A DNA stretch of 64,000 bases from Acanthosoma haemorrhoidale. Its lineage: Eukaryota > Arthropoda > Insecta > Hemiptera > Acanthosomatidae. Both the position numbers and the translations under genes were made by a program. The stretch lies in assembly GCA_930367205.1 (NCBI GenBank), contig OV884009.1, forward strand, positions 90,727,189 through 90,791,188. Direction: 5' to 3'. The notes below the pieces were generated by a model. The model had not been told where the DNA came from and did not search any database. It was given only the letters and a program-made list of their open reading frames with translations. Below, piece after piece: positions 35,789 through 46,516 of the stretch (its first letter is position 1; every line of letters starts with the position of its first letter).

Positions 35789-35949
35789 GTTTTTTATCAT
35801 AATTGTTTATTGTGTTTCTAGTCAATGGTTATAATCTTTGTAGCTGTGAAGCCGTTTACACAGAAGTGGCTACTTATTGACGGCAAATGTTATCGACAAC
35901 TCAAAAAACAGCACGGATTTTGTCATTGACAAGTTTGAAGTTTTCACAC

Positions 35950-36950
35950 CACCGGTTGTCTAAATATTTCCTTCTATCTAAACTATTTCTCATTCGAACT
36001 TGCCCCCTTTCCCATGTCCATTGTTCTCAGAAGGTCGTTTGCCGATAGGAACGAAATCTTCATTATAGGTAGAATTCACACCAATCCAGAACCCAGCTAT
36101 TATTGGCAACAGCAAAATCTGTTGTTGATGGTGGATACCTACTGCATGAAGTTTTATGGCATCGCAATGACAGCTTTGGTTCCATCTATGCAAAATATAT
36201 TACCTACTTGAGGAATATCTACTATGGCTCCAACATAATGGTTATATTTGACAGATATCTGTGCGAGTCGGCCCAGAGGGGTACTAAGACTTGTCAAAGG
36301 ATTTGTTGTTACAAGGTATTCACTTCAGCTGACAATATTTGATACACAGACACATGCTGTAGTCACTCAAGTAAGATTTCTAGGGAATAAGACCAACAAG
36401 ATGGGTTTAATGTTTGCTAACACAAGAATTTGAAAAAGAAGGATCCAAGTGAAACAGGCAGATGAAGATGCTGATAGGTGGCCGTCAACACAACTATATA
36501 ACTATAATCAGTTTGTGACAATGTTGTAATTTCTGGTGAAGAGATTGGTGCTCATGTTCTGCTCGCTGGGCTAACATATTCTTCTACAAACCAGGGATAA
36601 GCAATCAAGTAGGTTCATGGTACTCAACCAACCAAAACGTTCAACTACGACCCTGACCATCTATGTACTTTTCATTCATGCTTTTACTGGTTGTACATTA
36701 CATTGGCCTTTTTTGGCCATGGAAAATTGAAATTGTGCTGTTCTGGAAGAGAAGCCACATTTGAAGAACTATGCTGCAAAATTCAAGAATCCGAACTCAG
36801 GGTGAAAAATATCCTATGTTTGAATTGTATGGTGGTCGTGATATGGAAACGAACGAATCACTGCAATTTTTCTGTCAAGTTTTTGGAAAAACACTGTCTT
36901 CAAGTAACTTGGTCATGTTACATATTTTATGAGAATTTCTAAAAAAATGA
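35950..36950 (+). pseudogene. Decayed multicopy insect ORF (transposon-associated, nuclease-like family of unknown role)
   Basis: Pieces of one protein appear in order across frames. First FADRNEIF-type sequence, then SVVDGGYLLHEVLWHRNDSF, then YGSNIMVIFDRYLCE, later GEEIGAHVLLAGLTYSSTN, then FFGHGKLK. I recall a repeated, uncharacterised insect protein family with VxDGGxLLHxVxW, YGxxxxVVFDGY and GEDxDLLxLLxGL, and this copy matches that layout. Stops and frameshifts run throughout. The function of the family is unknown to me; the DGG and D-x-D-L-L pattern could suggest a PIN-like nuclease, which is inference. Confidence 0.5.
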
Positions 36951-37922
36951 ATGAAATGACACAAATATAAGCTCTGTAAGTCTAGCGGTTCTCAAACTAG
37001 AGCTGTTAATAAATTTTTGGAAGCTGAAAATTTTATAAACTGATAAATGAAACAATCAATACATTTTTATTTTTTATCTAGTATGCTTATACTAATACTG
37101 TGAATAAAATTAAAGAAATCAATAACATCAATTTTTTACCATTGTTTAGGCTGACATGGTATTATCCAATGTCTTTCTTTCTTAAATAATGGAAGCTCAG
37201 ATCAGCATGCATCGAAATCCTCCATGCCCTACAAAAATTTGTGTTCTGATAGACCAGGGACACCCAGCTTACCCTCAGCCTATCATGGATTTATATAAAT
37301 TACATGCAATGTTGTTGAAACCATCAACTATAGAACCTATATGGGTTGAGTAAAGTTGCGAACACCATTTTAATTATTTTCTGCAATAAAAAATAACCAT
37401 AAAATTTATATTATCAATTAAAACATCAAGATCTTTAATTTGATACAATACTTAATATGATTAGAAACTATTTATTTATGCTACATTTTTCATGTAGTTG
37501 CATCATCAATGAGACCTCCATGTAAAATTGTCTCTAAGTCAAACAGAGGGTGCACAATGATCAAACCAGACAGACAGACAGGGTAAAAACAAGGGGTTCT
37601 TTCTGGTTTTGAAAAAAACCAACAAATCCCTAAAAACGCTTTGTATCTAAAATATGTATTTGAATTTTGTTACATAACTTAAATGCCTTAGGTATTATTG
37701 AGCAAAACATAAAAGAGTATTTTTTCATGTTACTACTGAATTTTTCTCCTAACTCAAAATTGAATGCATACATTTTGATTGTAAATAAAATTAAACTATC
37801 ACTAACAGTTTTGGAGAATACTAGAATAATTTAACACAATTTGTAAAATAATGCATAATATTTGTAATTTAAAACCAAAGGAATAATATTTACCAGTTTC
37901 AAAGTTTACCTTATTGAATACA
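36951..37922. repeat. Intergenic, with third copy of the dispersed motif near 37425
   Basis: The motif (ATCTTTAATTTGATACAATA followed by CTTAATATGAT) lies at about 37429-37460. A stretch near 36993-37007 (tctagcggttctcaaact) resembles a hAT terminus without a partner. No gene is seen. Confidence 0.4.
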
Positions 37923-37924
37923 TA

Positions 37925-38506
37925 ACGGGATGAGTCATCAAAAATGACTTATTTTGATTTCTTGGAAATTGTAATACACTGATCAGCTTTATTTGTTTTT
38001 CAAATCCAATTAAGGTTGATATAACTTAAACCCCTAGACTAAACTAAATGAATTTGTAAACATAATAACCTCGTATTTCCTTCAATTTTGTTTTAGAATT
38101 CCTATAAACAACATGACAAAATTTGAAATATTGGTAATATTACATCAGTATTGGAAACGTAAGTTTTCCACTGCCCAAACAACCAGTTTGGTGTGGGAAT
38201 TTGAATAAGAGAATGCTCTTTTTGAATGAACTGGGATTAGATGGTTCCAGAAATTTGAAACTGGTGACATCAGTCTCGAGAAGAAAGAAGGTTCCAGATG
38301 AAAATCATCATTCAATGAGGAAGCTCTGGGGAACTCTGTTGAGGCAGCCCCAACAAAAAGTACTCTGGAATTGGCAAGAGGGCTTAGAGTTTCCCAATAC
38401 ACCATCATAACTTGGAAAAGTGAATCGCTCATCAAGAAAGTTGTGTTAAAATAAAATTATTTTTAAATTAGCAAGAAAAACGATCATTTTTTATGACTCA
38501 TCCCAT
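37925..38506 (+). mobile_element. Internally deleted mariner-type element with intact inverted repeats
   Basis: A 582-bp element bounded by TA at 37923-37924 and 38507-38508. The left end is AYGGGATGAGTCATCAAAAA and the right end is its complement with about one mismatch in 20. Inside, 38242-38454 reads WFQKFETGDISLEKKEGSR, one TGA, then SVEAAPTKSTLELARGLRV and SQYTIITWKS. This is the second helix-turn-helix region of mariner-type transposases (RWFxKFRSGDFxLED, then LxEAxPxxSxRELAxxLxVSxxTI). The DDE catalytic domain is absent, so this is a nonautonomous deletion derivative. Confidence 0.75.
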
Positions 38507-38508
38507 TA

Positions 38509-39520
38509 TATATACACAATTATACATTTCTTATAATTAAAAGAAGAAGAAATGATTGTCATGATATTCTCAAGTATGATTTAATTAGTAAACAACTATG
38601 GGAATGAACATTTTTCAAAATATGAAATATCTTTAATATTTTTGAGTGGATCCAGTTTCAGTTCCTAGAAACTATTTGTCGAACTAGAACGTACCAATAT
38701 AATATTAATAATGAGTCAGGCCAAGGTTCCTTTAAGTTTAGAAATGAGAAAAATTCAAAATAAACAAATATTTCAATATTATAGACCATGCATAAAATTA
38801 AAGTCTATACACATTAAAACCCAAAACAAGCCAACGACAATTGAAATAATTGAAGTATACATTCTTAACACAAAAACTAGTATACAAATTAATACTCACT
38901 ATGACATCAATAAATAATATTGAAGGTCAATGAAGCTACTCGAAAAGGTAAAAGGAAAAATAATTATAGTTTTACTGACATAATTTTAAAATATAAGTTA
39001 ATCATAGCTAAGTTATTGACCATAATACAGATATTATCATCATGGTTACATCATATGCTGTTAGAACCATTAACTTCACTCTCTGAAAGAGAGAGAAAAT
39101 TGCTAAAAAAATAATATTTTTATTTTATATAAAAGTAATATTTAAATATGTAGCATTTATGATTCTTAATTCTAACTTTCAGGTATTTCCAACTTCGAAA
39201 ATTAAAGAAAAGCTAAGTAAAAATCTTCATACGAGTTCTTTGAATTATTTAACAAAATAATTGAAGAACTAACATATTTGTCCACAAAACCTGTAAAATT
39301 TTAAAGCAATATGAATAAAATAAATGTAATAGTTACTTTCAATTTTTATCAATTAAAACTGTTTATTAATACACAGGGTGATAAACTTGCTGAGTTCAAA
39401 AATTGTGTGTGATGAATCTACAATAAATAATCAAATTCTGCCAACCACAGTTTTCTATATCAATCTGTTTGCTGTGTATGTTATATTGAGAAAACCACTT
39501 TTTTTTTTTTGCATAATAAC
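38509..39520. other. Intergenic, no gene seen
   Basis: Very AT-rich. The frames at 38711-38917 and 38920-39114 are Lys/Ile/Asn-rich and lack recognisable domains. Confidence 0.4.
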
Positions 39521-39529
39521 CCGATTTTA

Positions 39530-40200
39530 CAACTCCTCATAGCTTAACTTTTGAAAATAACCTCCAAGGAACTGCAGTAGCAGCTCAAACTTTACAGATA
39601 TTAAAAAATTCAAATTTCTACTACCTCCAATATCCTTCCTCTAACTGCCAGTCTTCCAAAAGGTTCTTCTCTACCACTAACCCTACTTAATCTGTTTGAT
39701 TCAGATTTTCCAACATACCCATAAGTAATAAGGCTCCTCTATACATTGACGACACATCTTATACAATAGTAAACCGGTTACAGAAAAATTAAAAAAAAAC
39801 AAGTCTTGCCAAAGATAGAAATTAAATATTAACAAAAACAACTCACAGGCTATAGTTTTCACAAAGCATAGGCCACAACTTCAACCTCAACACCTTTCCA
39901 TAGGTTAAACAAACATTCCTTGGTCAAAATCAGTCCAATATTTTTTACTCTTAACAGGAAAACACTTAAAGCCAAAAAAAAAATAATCTAGAAAATCTGT
40001 CCTGATTTTAACAAAAAAAACCCACTTAAGTTCCCTAGAAGTCTATGGAATACTTTGAAGACTCCATGGTCAAAATCATAGCAATACGAGTCTGAAATGT
40101 CAACAATTCTACTTACTTAAAATCAGTTCAAATTTTGATAAAATATCATATTTTTGGGGACTATGGGGGATGAATATGTTAGAATAATACTTCATCTTAT
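39530..40200 (+). mobile_element. Jockey-like LINE reverse transcriptase core, heavily decayed
   Basis: Joining frames, the order is LPKGSSLPLTLLNLFDSDFP (family: GVPQGSxLSPxLFNIYxxDIP), then PLYIDDTSY in the place of the F/YADD catalytic box, then NNSQAIVFTKHRPQLQP (NxxKTQAIxFT) and IPWSKSVQYF (VKYLG region). One catalytic Asp pair is still readable, but the ORF is broken by many stops. It lies just beyond the 3' end of the minus-strand TTC37 gene. Confidence 0.6.
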
Positions 40201-40529
40201 ACACACAATACAACAACTTTGGAAAAATATTAATAGCTTAGATCAATGATCAGGACCGTCACATATATTAGGTAGCAAAACCGTGTAGCAATGGAGATGT
40301 TATGACGATGAATCTTGCTTCATTCATCATGATGTTAATTTCATGATCAATGAAATAATTTTTATCTGCCACAATTCATGACATATTTAGAGGATTCCGC
40401 CTAAACATATAGTCATTCAAACCTCAACCAATCCAAAAAAAAAAATGAATGGGAACTAATTTTTTAAATGAATTTAAGAGTTATAATAACAATTATACAA
40501 GAATAAATAAAACAAAATATAAATTAAAA

Positions 40530-40723
40530 TTACTTGCTGCTACGTAGACAGTGACATAAGTCTTGAATTATTGAGTTATAAACATCATGGTCATGCCAAC
40601 CCATAGGAAAACATGTCCTTAGTGCAAAAATGTAATCAGTTAGTGCATATTGATGATTCCTGGTTTCTTGCAATTTAACCAAGCCAGACAAAAAATAATT
40701 TTTAAAATTCATGTTGTGGGTAT
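40530..40723 (-). CDS. TTC37/SKI3 last exon with stop
   Basis: 194 bases: two bases completing a split codon, 63 codons and the TAA at 40530-40532. The acceptor is tattttttag. The exon joins in phase to the exon at 43035-43215 (G + AT = Asp). The product reads THNMNFKNYFLSGLVKLQ, then HQYALTDYIFALRTCFP. The latter aligns with the ALKTIQKAALLSPGDP repeat of vertebrate TTC37. Vertebrate proteins continue for about 300 more residues, so this insect protein ends early or the tail has been lost. Confidence 0.65.
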
Positions 40724-40959
40724 CTAAAAAATACAACATTATATAGGTATTGCACATATTTGCTATATTTTATGAAATTATCAAATAGCAAAGTAAGAAC
40801 CACAACAATAATAAACAAACAAGTTACAATATTCTTAGCAAGACATTATACCACCATTTTAAAGAAGCATACAAACCAGTTGAGTAAACACTGTTTGTTA
40901 ATGTATAAATTATGGTGGATGTCGGATTACAGATACAAACTTAATGGTGGAAAATGGTG

Positions 40960-41390
40960 AATTCATATCGGCACAAACTCAAAAATAGCTAAAAGAGTTA
41001 CAAAGGAAATTAATAAAATAATTGGTTTTAATCCAAATATACTTGTGGATCAAAAATATTTTAAATTTGAAGATAAATTATACAAACAGGGTGGAAGTCA
41101 GACAATTAGGTTAAATTTTAATCCTTTGGCGGCAGCAGATGTTTTCAAGGACTAGTCAATGACAATTGTTAATATATTGGTGCAACGGCTTCAAGTTTTC
41201 AATGAAATCGTTATATATAATAATTTTTATCTGTATGACATTGTATTCCTTTTATTTATAATTATTTAATGGGTATTTATTTATATTTTAATCTTTTAGA
41301 TTTTTACTGCTTGTTTTATGATATAATAGTCATAGTCTGATGAAGACAGACATGGGGTATTGTATGTGCAAGCAGTAAATAAAGAAAATT
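40960..41390 (+). mobile_element. Penelope-like element fragment with downstream foldback
   Basis: A + frame at 40970-41153 reads SKIAKRVTKEINKIIGFNPN, then DQKYFKFEDKLYKQ. This resembles the Penelope-type RT segment LxxNYFxFNxxxYKQ before the catalytic region. Downstream, ACTGCTTG near 41306-41313 and CAAGCAGT near 41369-41376 form a perfect 8-bp stem. Within it lies CTGATGA at 41337-41343, the conserved core of hammerhead ribozymes, which Penelope-like elements often carry. The GAAA box is not visible, so ribozyme activity is doubtful. Confidence 0.4.
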
Positions 41391-41679
41391 ATTGAAGAGA
41401 TGCAAAAAAATTGTGTAATTTAATCACCTAAATCTATAGTTGCCACCATGAAATTAGATGCTTGATATGAAGGGGCTACTTGGCACAGTGTTGCCACATA
41501 CGAGCAGGCGGGGACTAATCAATAAACCTTTCCAATTACGAAATGAACCAATAACCATAAGATTTAGATTAAACTGTAGAACGTTTAATATTTTGTTACT
41601 TTTGTAAAAATATAATCATTTATTATCATATATTTTTCTTTTCTTTTTCCTATTTAAAAGGTAAATTCACTACACTAAT

Positions 41680-42049
41680 CCTGCGAGTCATGGGCACTGT
41701 CCAAGGACAAAAAGCATGTGCTGGACACATGGGAAAGAAAAATCCTGCAGTATATCAACAGGCCCATAAAGAAAAGGGTTCAGTGGCAGATAAGGACCAA
41801 TGAGCCAGATATTGTCACTGTTATGAAAAAGTGTATACTGAGGCATGTGGAGAGGATCAATACAGAAAGAATACCAACTAACCTGTTCTATTGCAACCTT
41901 GTAGGCCAAAAAAGGATGAGAAGACCTTGTATTCAATGTATACAAGATGCTGAAGATGGCCTAAATTGGTTGGTTCTCAGATAATGAAGAATGGTAGCAG
42001 CGGAAAGGGAACAGTGGAGAAGGCTTTGGTTCTTGGAGGATTATAAGTA
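41680..42049 (+). mobile_element. LINE C-terminal pol fragment
   Basis: The frame reads ESWALSKDKKHVLDTWERKI, LQYINRPI, EPDIVTVMKKCILRHVERIN and ERIPTNLFYCNLVGQKRMRR, and after a frameshift AAEREQWRRLWFLEDYK. This is the widespread end of a LINE pol: WERKxLRxIxGP, then ExPDIVxxIKxxRLxWxGHVxRM, then RIPKxLLxGxxxGxRxxGRPxxRW, then DRxxWRRI. It is 5'-truncated and sits antisense inside the last intron of the minus-strand gene. Confidence 0.8.
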
Positions 42050-42417
42050 AGTTTAAAAGTTAATATTAAGTAAACTAGATTACATGAAAGTGTGACAAAC
42101 AAAAATTAAATTAAAAATACTAAGTTTTGTGTAAAAATTGTGATTGTCACTCAGAGCTAAGGGAAAATAGTCAATGCCTATTCTGTTGGCTGATAATTAT
42201 TAATAATAATGAAAATTGAGAATATAAAAACAATGCATTAAATATATCTGGTATACCGTATCATTATCAAACAAGCTGTAGAGATCTTAAATTATGGGTC
42301 ACATTGTGCCTCTGGTGTCAGCCTCTGTGCTCACCGTGGGGGGGCTTACAGTTGCTATGAGAGTTTAGCCAAATAAGATTAATATTGGGAAGAACATCCA
42401 ATTATGCCTCTCCAATA

Positions 42418-42500
42418 GGCTAGCTCAGTTCGTTTAGCTCCCAACTGGATATTGTAGTGGTTCCGGGTTTGAGCCCTGTTATTGCCAGTATATTTTTTTT
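42418..42500 (+). repeat. tRNA-derived SINE head
   Basis: An A-box-like TAGCTCAGTTCG at 42421-42432 and a B-box-like GGGTTTGAGCCC at 42465-42476 are spaced as in a tRNA gene. A T-run follows at about 42492. The sequence between cannot fold into a good cloverleaf with an anticodon loop, so it is a SINE and not a working tRNA gene. Confidence 0.55.
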
Positions 42501-42589
42501 TAGGATGGTAATTATTAGTAATAGAGGGATGCACACAACAAAAATTGACAATATAAATGTATTAAAATATATCTTGATTCTCCCCCATT

Positions 42590-42830
42590 GCGACTACATG
42601 AGGTACAGGTAATTAATGTGATCATCTTTCTCTAGTTCGATAGTGAACTTGAAATTTTCATTGTCCTTTTTTAGATACTTTAAAAATTGTCAAGCTTAGT
42701 TGCGATTGCACCTTTGAACCAATTGAGGAAGCTAGACCAATATTTTAATTATTTATTAATGAGTTATGTTTTGAGCTGAGACAATAACTGTTGGGTTCTA
42801 CGATATTTTTATTAAACTGGCGTAACAAAC
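42590..42830 (-). mobile_element. Penelope-like RT fragment, copy A
   Basis: About 240 bp match 47963-48225 in the same orientation at roughly 85 percent by eye. The common core includes TTTAGATACTTTAAAAATTG and then TCAAGCTTAGTTG. The coding sense is the minus strand, as judged from the better copy at 47866-48225. This copy has small indels. Confidence 0.55.
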
Positions 42831-43034
42831 TGGTGTTTCTCAGCATCTCAAATAAAGGATGAAACTGCTAATAAACTGGTTTCTTTGATTTGTCATCAGA
42901 GACTTTTGTATATCACAGTAAGAAAGTGCTTTTCCCTTATGCCAATACAATAGTTTTTTGTTTTGTTTATTTACTTAATTTATTTTACATTTAGTCACTA
43001 ACAGTTTTGTTACGAAAACATGATCTGTACATAC

Positions 43035-43215
43035 CTGAGTATTGTTTGTATTTCTTGCTCAAATAATAAATCAATCGTGTGGAAGAAAATGGACTAAGAA
43101 TAAGAAGAGACATAAATAGAATTCTTAAAGTTGGATAATGCTTAGTTAATAAAAAGAGATAAACAATATTTTGAATCACTCCAGTGATATTTCCAGTAAA
43201 AAGATTAAGCAACAT
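43035..43215 (-). CDS. TTC37/SKI3 exon
   Basis: 181 bases between a strong acceptor (ttttccag) and donor (CAG then GTATGT). The start is phase 0 and one base is left at the end, which matches the last exon. The product, LFTGNITGVIQNIVYLFLLT and following, aligns loosely with the human TTC37 segment around [20 protein letters not shown]. The upstream exon at 46308 also ends in phase 0, so a direct join is possible. That join, however, would drop about 270 residues present in vertebrates. Confidence 0.6.
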
Positions 43216-44271
43216 CTGGAAAAATAAATAATATCTACATTTTAAATTAACTGACTATATCAACCAGCTGGAAAGAAAGTAATATATAGTTAGTTACATA
43301 TTTTTTTGTTTCTATATTTTAGTTTAGAGGCACTCAGGCGTCTGATGAATATTCAAATTAAATACATGTAAAATAAAATAAAGAGAATTATAAAAAAAGT
43401 TTTATTTTGAAAACAGCTGGTCATAATAAGAATTTAATGCATCACATTCAAATAGTAAGTATAAATACAATTCTTCCTTATTTAAGGTGGTAAATGAGGT
43501 CACCTTAGAAGAAACTAGAACTGGAAAAACACCTGCTACTTTTCTGAACTAACCCGCTTTTTACCACTCTCCTCATTTGAGGACAGTATGTTTTATAATT
43601 TTTCCTTTCTATACTTATTAATTTAAAATTCCCATTCCTGTTTCATATTATTCTACACTATTAAAGACAAAAGAATTTTTTTGAATAAAACAATCATTAC
43701 ACTGGGGGGAAAAAAACATACATTTTTTTTTGCCGCATAGGTATTGGAGTGAATTTAGATACATTAATGTACTGCGGTACATGACCTATAGTTAGTTACT
43801 TTGTTCAAATTGACTCTATTTTTTTTTTTTTGGACCAGATTTTTATTTAGTTTGATTAATTTTATTTAATTGTCATTCATAATTCTGCTCCAATTTTAAA
43901 ATAAAAGTTTTGGTATCTTTTAATAATTAAATAACAAATTTTGAGCTTTCCAACCTTTATTTTTTTTTATTAAAACTTGCTATGCTTTTCAAAACACACA
44001 CTCTATCTCCTCATTAGGGTCTAAATAAACAAATACTAACAATCTTTTAGTTTAAATAATTTGTTAGATGGTGACCAGAGGAACATTTTGAGAAGAGGGC
44101 TTCCCGTGCATGTTTTGTCATGTCTCACCCCTATCCTAGTTCTTGTGTGTGCACTGACTTGTTTATTGTTCTTCATATTCAGAGCATTTATTGTGAAAAT
44201 TTGACTCACCACCCTGTGTATGGAACAGTTGAAAAAGTGATTCAGATTAAGAAGAATCAGCCGGGAAGAAC
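43216..44271. other. Intron of the minus-strand gene, no further exon found
   Basis: AT-rich with several homopolymer T/A runs (43824-43836 and near 43965). A missing stretch of TTC37 would be expected here or in 45896-46307, but no matching open frame was recognised. Confidence 0.4.
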
Positions 44272-45895
44272 ATGGATTTAGTATTGATTCCTCCAGATAA
44301 TGTTGGCTGCCTAACAGATGAAGATAAGTGATATTGAAGAGGATTGCAGGGCTAAAATTGTTGAAGTTCCAGGAACAATCGAAATAGAAACAGAACTTGG
44401 GCAACAAGATGAAGGCCATTCAACAAGCCACTTCCAAATAAAACTAAAAAAATCAAAGCTAAAAACACTGTTCCACATCCCCTTTGGACCAAAAATATAA
44501 AAATTGTTGATATGCCCAAAGGAAATAAAGCAAAATAGCTAAAGATAATATGATTCAGCAATGTAAAAACTTGTCTCCAACCGAAACATTTAAACGATTT
44601 TTGACACAAGATATAGTTGATTTTATTTAGTGTGGGTCTAAGAAATATGGCTCAGAATACCAAAACACGCAAAATTTCAGTTTGACTCGTGATGAAATCA
44701 AAATGTTCGTGGGCATATTGTTGTATTCTGGGTACTGACCTATTCCACAAGACTCAACTTTATTGAAGTGGGAAGGAAGGTTTCCATGAAAATTTAGTGA
44801 GTTCAACAATGTCACGAAATCGATTTACCACTGTAAAATCAATATTGGATCTCAAATACAATTCAAAAATAAATGACAAAACCCAAAAATATAAGGGTAT
44901 AATATTTGACACCTTATTGCAAAATTCAATGAAACGTTTTCATGATTTGAAGAAAAACTTTCCGTTGATTAAATGATCGTGAAGTATTTTGGAAAACATT
45001 CTTTGAAACAGTTTATAAGGGGGAAGCCAATTAGGTTTGGCTATAAGTTATGGCCACTGTGTGGACCCAATGGGTTCTGTTTGCAATTTGATTTATATAT
45101 CAGCCAAGAGCAATTTGCAGGGAATATGGAAGTAGGCCTAGGTACCAGTGTTGTGGATCAAATGTTGACAACCCTTACAGTCATGAAATTTTTTTTGATA
45201 ATTTCTTCTCTTCTAACTAATTGCTTTATGAACTTACTACATTTGGATTCAGAGCATTTGGCATAATAAGAGAAAATAGAATAAGAAAATTTACTATCAT
45301 GACCAGTGGTAACATGAAAAAACAAGCCAGAGGAACTTATGATTATTGTTTTGATGGACAAAACCAATTTTTATTTGTTCATTAGATGGACAAAAGTGTC
45401 CCCACAATAGCCACTAACTATGACACTATCAAGCTATTATGTAGATCTGTTTTTCTGAAGGGAAAAAAGTTTTAGTGGAACAGCCCAATGTCTTCAAAAA
45501 TTACAGTTCATATATGGGTGGAGTTGATCACCATGATCGGTTCGCTTCAAAATTTAAAATAAAACTTCGAAGTGGTATTGGTGCCTATTAACTCGTATGA
45601 TGGATATGCCAATTTTAAATGCACACATAATGTATAATCAGTTTAGTAATTAAAAAATTGAGCTGCTTGATTTCATTAGTGAAGTGGCTATAAGTAATCA
45701 GAGTTTATTTGGACAGCCTCTAGAAAAAGCTCAGCCATCAAAACCTTCTGACACAATGCGTTAAATGGTATTGGGCATTTATTAGGGAAAAGAGAGAAGC
45801 AAAGGAGATGTATTTCCAAATCCAGGACATTTTGTACCAAGTGTGCTGTCATACTCTGCCCAGAATGTTTCTCTGATTACCATTTAAAAAAATAA
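44272..45895 (+). pseudogene. piggyBac-like transposase pseudogene
   Basis: The start ATG at 44272 gives MDLVLIPPDNVGCLTDEDK, the acidic N-terminus of PGBD-type proteins. Then come SLTRDEIKMFVGILLYSGY, a stop, PIPQDSTLLKWEG, the catalytic segment MIVKYFGKHSLKQFIRGKPI with RFGYKLWPLC, VDQMLTTL and, late, NYSSYMGGVDHHDRF-type sequence. The close is a cysteine-rich ribbon (RRCISKSRTFCTKCAVILCP then ECFSDYHLKK) with a stop. In the DExMV box the Glu codon is a stop. Stops and frameshifts occur throughout. It is antisense to TTC37 and would lie where part of that gene's TPR region is missing. Terminal repeats were not identified with confidence. Confidence 0.9.
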
Positions 45896-46307
45896 TGTTG
45901 TTTTTTAGAGTTGATATAAGTTGTACTTGAATATTTATTTGTTTTGAATATCAGTGTAAATAATTTTTTTTATCATAAACTTCAAATAAACCACTTTTAA
46001 AAAAATTTTGAAGTTTCAGTTTTGATTCTTTTATTTACCACTGTTGTGTTTATCGACCCCCTAGGGGGGGAGGGTGGTTTTTGAACTGTTAATTTTTGTA
46101 ATGAATTTTGATAAGTATTAATCATTCAGAGCCTATAGAACACAAACTAATGAAAAATTAATTTTTACTAAAAAAAAAAGTTGGTAAAAAACGGATTAAT
46201 AAACCAATTTCAATCAAGAAACTATTTTTTTTTCTGTTGAGATGAAACACAATTAGTTAATATTGCTAGTACATAATTGTTATCTATAATGTTGACTTCA
46301 TAATTAC

Positions 46308-46516
46308 CTCACCAAGCCAAGGGGCATCAAGAGAGGAACATGTTCCTCTCGCAGATAAGAACAACTGATATGCTTTTCCATATTCTAACATAGAAATAGA
46401 AATAAATCCAGCATTGCAAGTTAAAAATAATGAATACGCAGCTGGGCTGCCTAAACTCACACTAGTGTTGAGGGCCATACGAGATGCTTTGTGAGCAGTT
46501 TGATTGTTCTTCAAAC
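46308..46516 (-). CDS. TTC37/SKI3 exon
   Basis: 209 bases with acceptor tatgtag and donor GTAATT. Its first two bases complete the split codon of the exon ending at 49728 (G + GT = Gly). The product reads KASRMALNTSVSLGSPAAYS and ends RGTCSSLDAPWLGE. This aligns without gaps to human TTC37 [20 protein letters not shown] and on to DPSYLMCWIGQALIAE, two TPR helices pairs. Confidence 0.9.

Noticed and set aside
42418..42490. A genuine tRNA gene
   Set aside because: A and B boxes are present but the acceptor and anticodon stems do not pair properly, and a SINE-like T run follows.
44036..44419. 127-codon minus frame overlapping the piggyBac start
   Set aside because: It lies opposite the transposase frame, shows no TPR or other domain, and has no splice sites fitting TTC37.
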